A DNA stretch of 64,000 nt from Microbulbifer agarilyticus (GCF_019800665.1 NZ_JAHVKO010000002.1:248001-312000); one strand, 5' to 3'. Positions 43,282-53,028 are shown, numbered from the stretch's first letter. The notes: generated from the letters alone by a model not told the origin. Translations and numbers: made by a program.

Positions 43282-43365
43282 GGCATTGGTAAGTTTGATA
43301 CGTTTACCGACAGACAACAGATGACTGCCAAACACACGAGCGGAAGGCAGCAGAAGGATAAAGAT

Positions 43366-43710
43366 ATGACGGTACTGATTAACGGATACGTCGACATCAA
43401 GGCCGAGGAGCGCACCAAAGCCTTGTCAGCCGCAGCATCACTAATCAAAGAAACACGTTTACAAAAAGGCTGCCAGCATTACGTATGGTCCGCAGACCAT
43501 ACGTCGGATACTCGCGTCTACGTATACGAAAAGTGGGATTCCACAGAAGACTTGGTGGCGCATCTCGCCGGCCCATACTACGCGCAGATGCTCGGCATAC
43601 TGGGAAGTTTCGAGATACTCGACACGGCAGTTTCCAAATACAAGATTGCCATCGAAGAGCCTGTTTATGATCCGGAGGGTAACCCACGCGGTGACTTCTT
43701 TACGGTTTAG
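43366..43710 (+). CDS. ABM-domain (antibiotic biosynthesis monooxygenase-like) protein
   Basis: The 114-residue dimeric alpha/beta-barrel type protein has TVLINGYVDIKAEERTKAL, ETRLQKGCQHYVWSADH, RVYVYEKWDSTEDLVAHLAGPYYAQML and a closing strand. Members range from cofactor-free monooxygenases to proteins without known activity. ATG 43366 has AAGGA seven bases upstream; the longer frame to 43276 would overlap operator 7. It is followed 52 bp later by the molybdopterin oxidoreductase gene. Confidence 0.78.
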   Translation: MTVLINGYVDIKAEERTKALSAAASLIKETRLQKGCQHYVWSADHTSDTRVYVYEKWDSTEDLVAHLAGPYYAQMLGILGSFEILDTAVSKYKIAIEEPVYDPEGNPRGDFFTV

Positions 43711-43762
43711 TTACCCCCGGCTCACGCTTCATCACTAATAATAAAATTCAGGGTTAAATATC

Positions 43763-45949
43763 ATGGCTGAAACGCAAGGCGACAAGAAGATCAAAACCTA
43801 CTGCCGATTCTGTCACGCGACCTGCCCCATGGAAGTTACGGTGAGAGACAATAAAGTCATTTCGCTGCGGCCCGATACCGATAATGAAGTCTTTGGTGGA
43901 TATACCTGCCTGAAAGGCCGGCAGATGCCTGAACAGCTCTATTTACCCGAGAGAATACTCAGTTCACTAAAGAAAAATGCGGACGGTACGCGCAGTGAAA
44001 TCCGCACAGAACAGGCGCTCGACGAGATCGCCAGCAAACTCCGGGAGATCCGCGATAAGTATGGACCTCGCAGCATTGCCAGCTATAACGGTACCGTATC
44101 TTTTCAAAATTCCGCGACGCACCCGGTGGCTAAGGCCTGGCATGTCGCGCTGGATTCACCCTCTTACTACACCAGCATCACCATCGATCAGCCGGCTAAA
44201 GTAGGCATTGGCCAGGCACGCATGGGGTTCTGGGCCGGCGGTAACCATACATGGCGGGATTCCAACGTTGCACTGATTATCGGCAACAATACCCTGGTCT
44301 CGCATTTTTCTATTCCGGGTGGCATTCCCTCCTTCAGCCCCAGCAGTGCACTGAGGGAAGGAAAGAAACGCGGTATGAAAATTATCTGCGTGGACCCTCG
44401 TCGCACGGAAGTTGCCGCTCGCTCAGATATCCATTTGCAGATCAAACCCGGGCAAGACGCCATCCTGCTGGCCGGCCTTCTGCATATCATTCTTGAAGAA
44501 AACCTCCACGACAGAGAATTCTGCGAGGAGAATATTGAAAACCTGGAACCCTTCAAGCAGAGCCTTGCCCGCTTTACCCCAGACTATGTTGCCGAGCGTG
44601 CAGGGCTAGACAAAGATGACATTCTTGCCGCTGCGCGCATGTTTGCTGCAGGCCCCAAGGGTTCAGCAACCACAGGTACTGGCCCAGAGATGGGCCCCTA
44701 CCCCAATCTGGTGCAGCATCTGACTCAGGCCCTCAATGCAATCTGTGGGCGCCACTACCGCGCCGGCGAAAAGCTGCCAAATCCAGGTGTGCTGTCACCG
44801 CCATTTCCGCGCTTGGCACAGGCGGTACCCCCTCAACCGGAATGGCTCACAGGGATACGCAGCCGTGTATCCAACGACATTGGTGAGGTCACCGTACTGA
44901 CGGCGAATGGACCGCTGAAAGAGATGCCCACAGCCATCTGCGCTGACGAAATTTTGATGGAGGGCGAAGGGCAAATTAAGGCGCTCATCTGCATCGGCGG
45001 GAATCCTTTGCTGGCCTGGCCCGGGCAGGAAAAGGCCCACAAGGCACTGAAAAATCTCGACCTGCTGATTTGCCTCGATTACAAGCTCTCTGCCACGGCG
45101 GAAATGGCGGACTATGTCATTGGCTCAAAGCTCTGCCTTGAACGCGATGATCTCACCGTACTTACCGATATCTGGTACGAGCAACCCTACAGCCACTACA
45201 CCAAATCGGTTGTCGAGGCCGAGGGCGATGTCATCGAGGAGTGGGAGCTATTCTGGGAGCTCGGCAAACGCCTCGGACTCGATCTCACCGTAGGTGAGCA
45301 ACCACTGGACATGGTCAACAAGCCATCGAAATATGACATTCTGGAAAAAATGACCGCGGGCTCAAGAGTGCCTTTGGCAGAGATATACGAGCGCGACGGC
45401 GGTCATGTATTCGATGCTCCAGATGTCATCGTTCAGCCCGCAGACCCTGCAACCAAAGGCTTGCTGGATCTGTTCCCCGCAGGACTGGACGAAGAACTGG
45501 AAGGCGCAGCTTCCGATGCAGACCGCAGCGTTATGGAAGCACAGCGACATCCCTATCTGCTGGTCAGCCGGCGCATGAAAAACACCTTCAACTCCACGGG
45601 CCCGGAGTTGAGCTTCCTTGCATCAAAGGGGACGACAAACCCGGCATATATGAATCCCGATGACTTAACGGCAATGAACATCGAGGATGGCGAAATTATT
45701 TTTATTCGCTCTGAGCGCGGTGAAATACCGGGCGTAGTACAAAGCAGCCCGGATATTCGCAAGGGCGTCATTTCCATGGCCCATTGCTGGGGGGGCGCTC
45801 CAGGCGGCGCCGGTGATGACAAGGTGCGTGAAATTGGAGCCAATACCAATAGGCTCATTCACAACCTGGATAATCCGGCAAAGTATTCCGGCATGGCGCA
45901 ACAAAGTGCCATTGCAGTATCCGTCCGCAAGGCAAACGAGCCGGACTAA
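43763..45949 (+). CDS. Molybdopterin oxidoreductase (DMSO reductase family), catalytic subunit
   Basis: The 728-residue protein starts with a [4Fe-4S] motif C14-x2-C17-x3-C21-x27-C49 (YCRFCHATCP ... YTCLKG). It continues with bis-MGD-binding segments such as ALIIGNNTLVSHF, KIICVDPRRTEVAARSDIHLQIKPGQDAILL and ICIGGNPLLAWPG, then a C-terminal domain with NPDDLTAMNIEDGEII. There is no Tat signal, so it is cytosolic. No electron-transfer or chaperone subunit adjoins it. The substrate could be an organic compound of the pathway (hydroxylation or dehydrogenation); unknown. Confidence 0.87.
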   Translation: MAETQGDKKIKTYCRFCHATCPMEVTVRDNKVISLRPDTDNEVFGGYTCLKGRQMPEQLYLPERILSSLKKNADGTRSEIRTEQALDEIASKLREIRDKYGPRSIASYNGTVSFQNSATHPVAKAWHVALDSPSYYTSITIDQPAKVGIGQARMGFWAGGNHTWRDSNVALIIGNNTLVSHFSIPGGIPSFSPSSALREGKKRGMKIICVDPRRTEVAARSDIHLQIKPGQDAILLAGLLHIILEENLHDREFCEENIENLEPFKQSLARFTPDYVAERAGLDKDDILAAARMFAAGPKGSATTGTGPEMGPYPNLVQHLTQALNAICGRHYRAGEKLPNPGVLSPPFPRLAQAVPPQPEWLTGIRSRVSNDIGEVTVLTANGPLKEMPTAICADEILMEGEGQIKALICIGGNPLLAWPGQEKAHKALKNLDLLICLDYKLSATAEMADYVIGSKLCLERDDLTVLTDIWYEQPYSHYTKSVVEAEGDVIEEWELFWELGKRLGLDLTVGEQPLDMVNKPSKYDILEKMTAGSRVPLAEIYERDGGHVFDAPDVIVQPADPATKGLLDLFPAGLDEELEGAASDADRSVMEAQRHPYLLVSRRMKNTFNSTGPELSFLASKGTTNPAYMNPDDLTAMNIEDGEIIFIRSERGEIPGVVQSSPDIRKGVISMAHCWGGAPGGAGDDKVREIGANTNRLIHNLDNPAKYSGMAQQSAIAVSVRKANEPD

Positions 45950-46092
45950 CCGCAATACGACAACGCAAACGGTACAAACGAGGTGAACGCGCACGAAAGG
46001 AACGTGTCTTGCGCGCACCGAGTACCACGTTTTGAGTCGATCGCTTTAAAGACTTTCATCCAATTAATTTTTCCGACACCGCGAGGAACACC

Positions 46093-47556
46093 ATGTTAAC
46101 CCTCTCCAACCCTTCACTACTCCGCTCACAGCTCTACATCAATGGTGAATGGGTTCATGCCGACAATGAAACGACTTTTTCAGTGTATAACCCGGCAACG
46201 CGGGAAAAAATTATCGACCTGCCCAACGCCGGTGCCACAGAAACTCATCGGGCAATTCAAGCGGCGGATGAAGCCCTTGCAGGCTGGAAGCAGGTCGTGG
46301 CCAAGGAAAGGTCTGCTGTGCTCAAGCGCTGGTTCCAGCTGATCATGGATAATCAGGAAGATTTGGCCAGGCTGATGACCGCAGAGCAAGGCAAGCCACT
46401 GGCCGAGTCCCGGGCGGAAGTTGCCTATGGCGCGTCGTTCGTCGAGTGGTTTGCTGAAGAGGGCCGCCGGGTCTATGGCGATACCATAGCGGCAAACAAC
46501 CCCAATCAACGTATTGTGACTCTGAAACAACCTGTGGGCGTGGTTGCAGCAATTACTCCCTGGAACTTCCCGATCGCAATGATCACACGAAAAGTAGCAC
46601 CCGCTCTTGCCGTGGGCTGCACCATCGTACTGAAACCCGCAACCGAAACGCCCCTGTGTGCGCTGGCACTGGCAAAACTGGGGGAAGAAGCGGGTATACC
46701 TGCGGGCGCATTCAGTGTGGTTGCCGGTAACAAGGCACGGGAGATCGGCGGGGCAATGACCAGTAGCCCAACCGTGCGCAAACTCACCTTTACCGGCTCC
46801 ACCGAAATCGGCAAAACGCTGATGGAACAGTGTGCCGGAACCATCAAGAAAACCTCAATGGAGCTCGGCGGCAATGCACCATTTATTGTGTTTGACGATG
46901 CGGATCTGGACGCTGCCGTGCAAGGCTTGATGGCATCCAAGTTCCGCAATGCCGGCCAGACCTGTGTGTGCGCAAACCGGATACTGGTGCAAGAATCCGT
47001 GTACGACGCCTTTGTGGACAAGTTCGTCACCGCGGTCAGTGCGTTAAAGGTCGGCGACGGCAGTATGGAAGGCGTTACCATTGGCCCACTCATCAACGAC
47101 GACGCCTATACCAAAGTCAGCGCCATTGTTCGTCAAGCGACCAACAATGGTGCGGAGGCGTTGATTGGCGGCAGTGACAAAGGGCTGGATAAGAACTTCT
47201 TCCCGCCCACGGTCCTGACGAATGTCGACCGCTCCATGGACGTGTATAGCGAGGAGATCTTTGGCCCCGTTGCACCGGTGTTTAAATTCAAGACGGAAGA
47301 AGAGGCAATCCGTATCGGCAACGATACTCCATTCGGGTTGTCGGCCTATTTCTATGCTCGGGATATCGGTCGTATCTGGCGCGTCTCAGAGGGCCTAGAC
47401 TACGGTATTGTCGGCATCAATGAGGGCATCATCTCTACTGAAGTCGCACCTTTTGGTGGTGTAAAAGAGTCCGGTATAGGACGTGAGGGTTCCAAATACG
47501 GGATCGATGATTACCTGGAAATTAAGTACCTGTGTATGGGCGGAGTAAGCCAATAA
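46093..47556 (+). CDS. Succinate-semialdehyde dehydrogenase-like aldehyde dehydrogenase
   Basis: The 487-residue ALDH has PWNFPIAMITRKVAPALAVGCTIVLKPA, FTGSTEIGKTLMEQCA, the general-base Glu in MELGGNAPF and the catalytic Cys in NAGQTCVCANRI. Close similarity of layout to GabD suggests succinate or glutarate semialdehyde, with NAD(P)+. It lies 143 bp after the molybdenum enzyme and 195 bp before the TetR gene. GAGGA before the ATG supports the start. In the pathway it could oxidise a short dialdehyde or semialdehyde fragment (inference). Confidence 0.9.
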   Translation: MLTLSNPSLLRSQLYINGEWVHADNETTFSVYNPATREKIIDLPNAGATETHRAIQAADEALAGWKQVVAKERSAVLKRWFQLIMDNQEDLARLMTAEQGKPLAESRAEVAYGASFVEWFAEEGRRVYGDTIAANNPNQRIVTLKQPVGVVAAITPWNFPIAMITRKVAPALAVGCTIVLKPATETPLCALALAKLGEEAGIPAGAFSVVAGNKAREIGGAMTSSPTVRKLTFTGSTEIGKTLMEQCAGTIKKTSMELGGNAPFIVFDDADLDAAVQGLMASKFRNAGQTCVCANRILVQESVYDAFVDKFVTAVSALKVGDGSMEGVTIGPLINDDAYTKVSAIVRQATNNGAEALIGGSDKGLDKNFFPPTVLTNVDRSMDVYSEEIFGPVAPVFKFKTEEEAIRIGNDTPFGLSAYFYARDIGRIWRVSEGLDYGIVGINEGIISTEVAPFGGVKESGIGREGSKYGIDDYLEIKYLCMGGVSQ

Positions 47557-47704
47557 TTATCTCCCGCGCAGGCGGACTCAGTCCCGGTGAACGGCAAACG
47601 GGACTGGCTCACGCATTATCGGTCACCTCACGTCGCGCGGCCACTGGGGCTTGGCCTTTCTTTTGCAGCACATTTCCTTATAATTGCGCCGTACTGACTA
47701 AGTA

Positions 47705-47722
47705 AAACAGTACCAACTGTTT
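47705..47722. promoter_or_regulatory. Palindromic operator 8 (18-bp form), upstream of the TetR gene
   Basis: AAACAGTA-CC-AACTGTTT, 29 bases before the TetR start. Its place right in front of the regulator gene is the usual position of an autoregulatory operator and links the whole set of palindromes to this regulator. Confidence 0.72.
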
Positions 47723-47751
47723 TTAAAAATGCAGCAGGAAACGAAACCGCA

Positions 47752-48444
47752 ATGAGTGAAGTAAAGGCACGTAAATCTGACGCCGAAGGCGAAGTCAGCT
47801 GGCAATCGAAGAAAAGTGCCATGACTCGTGACCGTATTCTGGAGGCCGCCATTGATTGCTTTATCAATTTGGGGTACGCCAACGTCACCACCGCCAAAGT
47901 TGCCGATGCCGCGGGCGTTTCCCGTGGCGCCATGCTGCATCACTTTCCCTCCAAGACCGAGCTAATCCAGGCGGCGGTAGAGTATCTCCACCGCAAGCTA
48001 CTGGATGATTACACCCAACGTGTAGCAAAGATTCCGAAGAAGCTGAAAGGCAAGGAGCGCAGACGTGCGGGGCTGGATGCGTACTGGGAGCACCTGACCG
48101 GCGATCTGTTTGTCGTTTACCATGAACTGTGTGTGGCCGGACGTACCGATGAAGAATTGAACTCCATACTGGAGCGCGCAACTGCGCGCTTCGAAGAACA
48201 CGTACACGAGTCCAATCACGAATTATTCGAAGAGTGGAACGAGCGTGGTGACCTGTATTTTCTGGCCATGGACCTGACCAAGTTTATGATGGAAGGTATG
48301 GCCGTCGGCCAGTGGGGCAAGAACAAGAACAAACGAATCAATCGCTTGCTCGATTACCTGGGAGACCGCCTGGAAGAAATTTTTTCCGATGACGGCCCTA
48401 CGGCAATTTCCCAGCACTCTTCAAAAATGAAAGCGAAAAACTAA
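47752..48444 (+). CDS. TetR-family transcriptional regulator
   Basis: The 230-residue protein has a TetR DNA-binding domain at ~22-75: SAMTRDRILEAAIDCFINLG, then the helix-turn-helix VTTAKVADAAGVSRGAMLHHFPSKTELIQAAVEYL. An all-helical ligand domain follows and a Lys/Ser-rich tail. TetR repressors bind inverted repeats as dimers and release on ligand, often an acyl-CoA or pathway compound. Operator 8 adjoins its own promoter, and eight related sites lie across the window. It is the only regulator seen, so it probably governs the region (inference). It ends in a strong terminator. Confidence 0.92.
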   Translation: MSEVKARKSDAEGEVSWQSKKSAMTRDRILEAAIDCFINLGYANVTTAKVADAAGVSRGAMLHHFPSKTELIQAAVEYLHRKLLDDYTQRVAKIPKKLKGKERRRAGLDAYWEHLTGDLFVVYHELCVAGRTDEELNSILERATARFEEHVHESNHELFEEWNERGDLYFLAMDLTKFMMEGMAVGQWGKNKNKRINRLLDYLGDRLEEIFSDDGPTAISQHSSKMKAKN

Positions 48445-48471
48445 AAAAAGCCACCTTCGGGTGGCTTTTTT
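48443..48471. terminator. Bidirectional terminator after the TetR gene
   Basis: A GCCACC/GGTGGC stem closed by a TTCG tetraloop is flanked by seven A and six T. It serves the TetR gene and the converging ACAD gene. Confidence 0.9.
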
Positions 48472-48520
48472 GTGTCCTACCTTGACGCCTAATTCTTCAA
48501 ATTAAGCACAGCGAACGGAC

Positions 48521-49636
48521 TCATGCAGAAAGTGCACAGTACTTTTCCAAGTGATACTGCTCATCACCATACAGCATTGCCAGTAATAGCAACCGCTTAA
48601 AGTGGTGGCCAACATTGAGTTCGTCGGTCATCCCGATACCACCATGCAACTGTATCGCCTCCTGTGCGATGGAATGTCCGGCCTCAGCGAGCTTCACCTT
48701 GAGTGCCGAGCACGCTTTCTCCGCCTGATCACTACCCTCATCCACCAGAATTGCCGCATGTAACAGCAGAGAGCGTGTCTCCTCCACCTTCAGGAACATA
48801 TCTGCCATGCGGTGTTGCAGCGCCTGGAACTTACCGATCGGCTGACCAAACTGCTCACGCGTCTTGGTGTACTCCACGGTTGCATCGAGCAATACTTGCA
48901 TGGAGCCCAGAGCCTCCCCGCCCATGGCGACGATGGTCTTTTGCAGTACCGATTCGATATAAGTTTCACCCAGCCCCTGCTTGCCCAGCAGCTGCTCTGT
49001 ACCTAACTCGACACGCGTAAAATGCACATGCGCACCGCGACTGCCGTCCACCGCAGAAAAGGGTTCCCTAGTCACCCCGTCCTGATGGGCATCGACGATA
49101 AACAGGCTAACCCCATCCGTCGTTGCCGCCGTCACGATGAAGTAGTCCGCACAATGGCCATTCAATACTGCGAGCTTGCTGCCGCTCAGCATGTAACCAC
49201 CCTTCACCACAGAAGCGCGCGTCGAGATACGATGCATCTCATAACCACCAGTTTCTTCTGCGAATGCAAAGGCCCACTGTGACTGGCCGGTAATAATATC
49301 CCCGGCATATCGGTCCTGCTGTGCGCTACTGCCGGCAACTTGCAAGAAGCCCCCACAGGTCACTGCGGTGGTAAGAAAGGGCTCCCTGAGCAGGCCTTTA
49401 CCCATCTCCTCTGACATCACCATCAGGTCAACCGCACCGCCTCCAAAGCCTCCCAGAGCCTCACTGAAGGGCATGGCCAGCCAACCCAAATCAGCAAACT
49501 GCTGCCAGTATTCCGGATCGAACCCCTGCGCGGATTTACTAACCTGCCGATGGCGTTCTACACCGCCATTTTCGCGTACGAATTTTTCGACACTATCGCG
49601 CAACATCGTTTGCTCTTCAGACAGGGAAAAGTCCAT
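48521..49636 (-). CDS. Acyl-CoA dehydrogenase
   Basis: The 371-residue ACAD has MDFSLSEEQTMLRDSVEKF, FAFAEETGGYEMHRI, YTKTREQFGQPIGKFQALQHRMADM and AIQLHGGIGMTDELNVGHHFKRLLLL. The ending (YGDEQYHLEKY) lacks the usual GTxE loop. It resembles the smaller, partner-type ACADs of steroid and bile-acid degradation, which work as heteromers, although no partner gene adjoins it. It is divergent from the aldehyde dehydrogenase operon across operator 9. Confidence 0.87.
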   Translation of the reverse strand: MDFSLSEEQTMLRDSVEKFVRENGGVERHRQVSKSAQGFDPEYWQQFADLGWLAMPFSEALGGFGGGAVDLMVMSEEMGKGLLREPFLTTAVTCGGFLQVAGSSAQQDRYAGDIITGQSQWAFAFAEETGGYEMHRISTRASVVKGGYMLSGSKLAVLNGHCADYFIVTAATTDGVSLFIVDAHQDGVTREPFSAVDGSRGAHVHFTRVELGTEQLLGKQGLGETYIESVLQKTIVAMGGEALGSMQVLLDATVEYTKTREQFGQPIGKFQALQHRMADMFLKVEETRSLLLHAAILVDEGSDQAEKACSALKVKLAEAGHSIAQEAIQLHGGIGMTDELNVGHHFKRLLLLAMLYGDEQYHLEKYCALSA

Positions 49637-49937
49637 ATTGCATCCACTCCAACGAATGTCTGTTCACATATACCAGCGTGCGTATTACCCAACTGTAAAA
49701 AAACTCAATATTTCAATGAGTTACGCCACCACTCCAGTCAACTCCGCGTGTGCGACACGCGGCTCAGTACCGCCTTCGATGATCGTAGCAAACCACCAAC
49801 CCTAAAACAATCCGTCCATCCTGTTTTATTTGAGCGCATATTGCCTTAGACTCGGTCATAGACGAAGAGCTTCAACGTTATTAGGCTGAACTCGGGTGAA
49901 CACTGCGGTGCGATCCGCACGAGTAAAGGACACAATA
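49637..49937. other. Divergent regulatory region with operator 9
   Basis: About 300 bases between the leftward ACAD and the rightward ALDH operon. Operator 9 lies near its middle. No gene, RNA or repeat is seen in the remainder. Confidence 0.6.
49805..49826. promoter_or_regulatory. Palindromic operator 9 (22-bp form)
   Basis: AAACAATC-CGTCCA-TCCTGTTT. The left half is consensus and the right half keeps CTGTTT. It probably controls both the ALDH operon and the divergent ACAD gene. Confidence 0.62.
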
Positions 49938-51389
49938 ATGAATGCAATCATCCCATCAGACACTCAGGCGGTATTAGAACTGACGACCCGCCTGGAGGCA
50001 CAACGAGCGGCCTTCTTGGCAGAGGGCCACGTCTCGGCAGAAGTTCGTATCGACCGCATCAACAGGGCCATTGCCCAATTGCAGAAATACCAGGACCAAA
50101 TTGCGGATGCGCTGAATAGTGACTTCGGACATCGCTCAACGCAACACAGCAAACTTATGGATGTGGCGGCGGGAATCGGCCCACTGGTCCACGCGCGGAA
50201 ACATGTAAAAAAGTGGATGCGTGCGGAAAAGCGCAGCACCCTCTTCCCACTAAATTTATTTGGTGCACGCTCCCGAGTTGAATACCAACCATTGGGTGTG
50301 GTCGGCATTATCAGCCCGTGGAATTTTCCGGTGAATCTCACCTTCGCACCACTGGCCCAAGTGCTGGCAGCGGGAAATCGCGCAATGATCAAACCCTCGG
50401 AGTTCACTCCGGCAACTTCCGAGCTATTAAAGCGGATGGTGGAAGAAGTGTTTGACCCAAGCGAAATTGCCGTCATCACGGGTGGCCCGGAAATTGGTCA
50501 GGCATTTAGCAGTCTCGCGTTTGATCACCTGATTTTTACCGGTGCCACCTCGATTGCCAAACACGTCATGACGGCCGCCGCACAGAACCTGGTTCCGGTA
50601 ACGCTGGAGTTGGGAGGAAAGTCACCAGTGGTTGTCGGTGAGTCTGCAGATATCAACCTTGTTTGCGACCGGGTTATGTGGGGAAAGACCACAAACGCCG
50701 GACAAATATGCTTGGCACCGGACTACTGCTTTGTTCCAGAAAGGGCGCTCAATCAATATATCGAAGGTTTGAAAGCTTCGACAGCCAAAATGTTCCCCTC
50801 TCTTCTGAGCAACAGCGACTATACGTCGGTAATTAACCAGCGCCACTTCGACCGCCTGAAAAATTACCTGGCCGATGCCAAAGCGAAAGGGGCCACGATT
50901 ATTGAACTCAATCCGGCCAACGAAACATTCGAGGGCCAGCCTCACCACAAAATTCCTCCCATGCTATTGCTCGACTGTACCGATGACATGCTGGTGATGC
51001 AGGAAGAAATTTTTGGTCCATTGATGCCGATTAAGACCTACCGGGATATCGACGAAGTAATCAGTTATGTAAACAGTAAGCCACGTCCGCTGGGGCTGTA
51101 TTACTTTGGTGATGACAAACAGGAAGAGCGCGCATTACTGGACCGTACAACGTCTGGAGGTGTGACGATTAACGACGTCATTATGCACGTATCGCAGGAG
51201 GATCTGCCCTTTGGCGGTGTCGGGCCCAGCGGTATGGGCGCGTACCACGGTTTCGAAGGGTTCAAGACATTTAGCCATACCAAATCCATTTTCAGCCAGT
51301 CCAAAATGGACATTAACGGCATGACGGGGATGAACCCGCCGTTTAATGAAAAGACCGATAAAACCATCAAGCAAATGCTCAAAGGCTGA
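49938..51389 (+). CDS. Aldehyde dehydrogenase, coniferyl-aldehyde-dehydrogenase-like
   Basis: The 483-residue ALDH has [41 protein letters not shown], the Glu in [11 protein letters not shown], the catalytic Cys in [11 protein letters not shown], and ends with [17 protein letters not shown]. This membrane-type subgroup acts on hydrophobic aldehydes such as coniferyl, aliphatic or isoprenoid ones. It heads a rightward operon under operator 9. ATG 49938 follows AAAGGA; 42 bases of upstream frame are dropped. It is a good candidate to oxidise aldehydes from C=C cleavage. Confidence 0.9.
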   Translation: MNAIIPSDTQAVLELTTRLEAQRAAFLAEGHVSAEVRIDRINRAIAQLQKYQDQIADALNSDFGHRSTQHSKLMDVAAGIGPLVHARKHVKKWMRAEKRSTLFPLNLFGARSRVEYQPLGVVGIISPWNFPVNLTFAPLAQVLAAGNRAMIKPSEFTPATSELLKRMVEEVFDPSEIAVITGGPEIGQAFSSLAFDHLIFTGATSIAKHVMTAAAQNLVPVTLELGGKSPVVVGESADINLVCDRVMWGKTTNAGQICLAPDYCFVPERALNQYIEGLKASTAKMFPSLLSNSDYTSVINQRHFDRLKNYLADAKAKGATIIELNPANETFEGQPHHKIPPMLLLDCTDDMLVMQEEIFGPLMPIKTYRDIDEVISYVNSKPRPLGLYYFGDDKQEERALLDRTTSGGVTINDVIMHVSQEDLPFGGVGPSGMGAYHGFEGFKTFSHTKSIFSQSKMDINGMTGMNPPFNEKTDKTIKQMLKG

Positions 51390-51402
51390 AGGTAGTAACG
51401 CA

Positions 51403-53028
51403 ATGACAGACTACAAAACCTGGGAATGCCTGGTATGCGGTTGGGTATACGACGAGGCAAACGGCTGGCCGGAAGACGGTATTGCACCCGGCACGCGCTG
51501 GGAAGATATACCGAACGATTGGCTGTGTCCGGACTGCGGCGTGGGCAAAGCGGATTTTGAGATGGTCGAAGTTGCAGTGCCCACCGCTGAATCAAAGTCC
51601 AATCCAAGCGAGACCGAAGCCAAAGCCGAAAAAGCGCAGGAAGAACCCTACAAACTGTGGGAGTGCCTGGTATGCGGCTGGTTTTATGATGAAACCAAAG
51701 GGTGGCCTGAGGATGGCATCGCACCCGGCACGCGCTGGGAAGATGTCGCGGATGACTGGCTCTGCCCGGAATGTGGGGTCGGCAAGCAGGACTTCGAGAT
51801 GCAGGTGGTAGGTACATCCACAACTTCGCCTGCAAATGACGAATCACCCGTTACCTCCGATAGCGCCACAGGCCCTGCTCCCATTGTCATTATTGGCTCC
51901 GGACTTGCCGGCTACAGCCTGGTAAAAGAACTGCGCAAACTCGATCAACAAACTCCCGTGGTGATGCTGACCGCAGACGATGGAAGGTTTTACTCGAAGC
52001 CCCTGCTCTCCACCGGCTTCCACAAACAAAAGACGGCCGATGATCTGGCTACCGCAACAGCGGTAGAGATGGCCAACGAGTATCAAATTGAAGTCAGAAC
52101 AATGTCCGAAGTGACCGCGATTGATACAGCCGGGCAATGTGTAGAACTCGATAGCCAAAAACTGCCCTATAGCAAACTCGTGCTCGCAAACGGCGCAGCC
52201 TGTATCGACGCACCGCTAACAGGCAATGGCCTGGAGCATGTGCATTCGGTCAACGACCTGACGGACTATGCGCGTTTCCACACAGCCATGCAGGGGGTAC
52301 AGAAAGTACTGATCATCGGGGCAGGACTTATTGGCAGTGAATATGCCAATGATCTGGTGCAGTCAGGATATAAAGTCGACGTCGTCGACCCGATGCCAAA
52401 CGTCCTTTCGAGCTTACTTCCCGCGACTGCCGCCAATTCAGTGCAGGCCGCTCTGGAAGAGGCTGGTGTAACCTTCCACTTCAAAACCGTCGTCAACACC
52501 GTGAAGCGGAGCAAGGGCTCTCATGCGGTGATCGCGCAGCTCGACAATGGCGATACTATCGAGGCCGATATTGTTCTTTCTGCAATCGGCGTACGTCCCC
52601 GCACAGATTTGGCGGCGGCGGCCGGCTTGCAAACTAATCGCGGCATCCTGGTGGATCGCAACTTGAAGACCAGTGCAGACAACGTATACGCACTGGGCGA
52701 CTGCGCAGAGGTCGATGGCCATGTCCTTTTCTATGTAGCGCCGCTGATGGCCTCGGCCCGCGCACTGGCCAGAACACTTACCGGTGAAACCACTGCGGTC
52801 AAGTACGGCACCTTGCCGATTACGGTCAAAACAACCCTCTACCCGGTAGTAACCAATCCGCCACCCCGTGATTGCGAAGGTGAATGGACCATTGAGCAAA
52901 CCACCGTCCATGGCGTAAGGGCGGTGTTCCGGGATACTGATGGAAAAGTTGGCGGATTTGCCCTAACCGGGCAATGCGTCACCGAGCGCGAGGCGCTCGT
53001 CCAGGAAACGCCACCGGTAATGGCATAA
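51403..53028 (+). CDS. Fusion of two rubredoxins with rubredoxin reductase
   Basis: The 541-residue protein has two AlkG-type rubredoxin domains (Cys 9/12/42/45 and 88/91/121/124), joined by a Lys/Glu-rich linker. They are fused to an AlkT-like FAD/NAD reductase from ~163 ([20 protein letters not shown] motif [26 protein letters not shown]). NAD(P)H electrons would pass through FAD to rubredoxin and on to an oxygenase. The usual partner, an AlkB alkane hydroxylase, is not in the window. It lies 13 bp after the ALDH gene. ATG 51403 follows GAAGGT; the upstream frame overlaps the ALDH gene. Confidence 0.93.
   Translation: MTDYKTWECLVCGWVYDEANGWPEDGIAPGTRWEDIPNDWLCPDCGVGKADFEMVEVAVPTAESKSNPSETEAKAEKAQEEPYKLWECLVCGWFYDETKGWPEDGIAPGTRWEDVADDWLCPECGVGKQDFEMQVVGTSTTSPANDESPVTSDSATGPAPIVIIGSGLAGYSLVKELRKLDQQTPVVMLTADDGRFYSKPLLSTGFHKQKTADDLATATAVEMANEYQIEVRTMSEVTAIDTAGQCVELDSQKLPYSKLVLANGAACIDAPLTGNGLEHVHSVNDLTDYARFHTAMQGVQKVLIIGAGLIGSEYANDLVQSGYKVDVVDPMPNVLSSLLPATAANSVQAALEEAGVTFHFKTVVNTVKRSKGSHAVIAQLDNGDTIEADIVLSAIGVRPRTDLAAAAGLQTNRGILVDRNLKTSADNVYALGDCAEVDGHVLFYVAPLMASARALARTLTGETTAVKYGTLPITVKTTLYPVVTNPPPRDCEGEWTIEQTTVHGVRAVFRDTDGKVGGFALTGQCVTEREALVQETPPVMA
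51412..51801 (+). repeat. Tandem rubredoxin-domain duplication
   Basis: Bases 51412-51564 and 51649-51801 are two copies of the rubredoxin coding unit, offset by exactly 237 bp with no indel. They share long identical stretches, for example GCACCCGGCACGCGCTGGGA, at DNA level. This indicates a fairly recent duplication or gene conversion. Confidence 0.85.

Noticed and set aside
47579..47606. Hairpin after the succinate-semialdehyde dehydrogenase gene as terminator
   Set aside because: CAGTCCCG/CGGGACTG arms exist, but the loop is 12 bases and no T-tract follows on the plus strand.
51101..51847. 248-codon minus-strand frame across the ALDH/rubredoxin junction
   Set aside because: It is antisense to two genes. 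Its proline-rich repeats only mirror the duplicated rubredoxin units.
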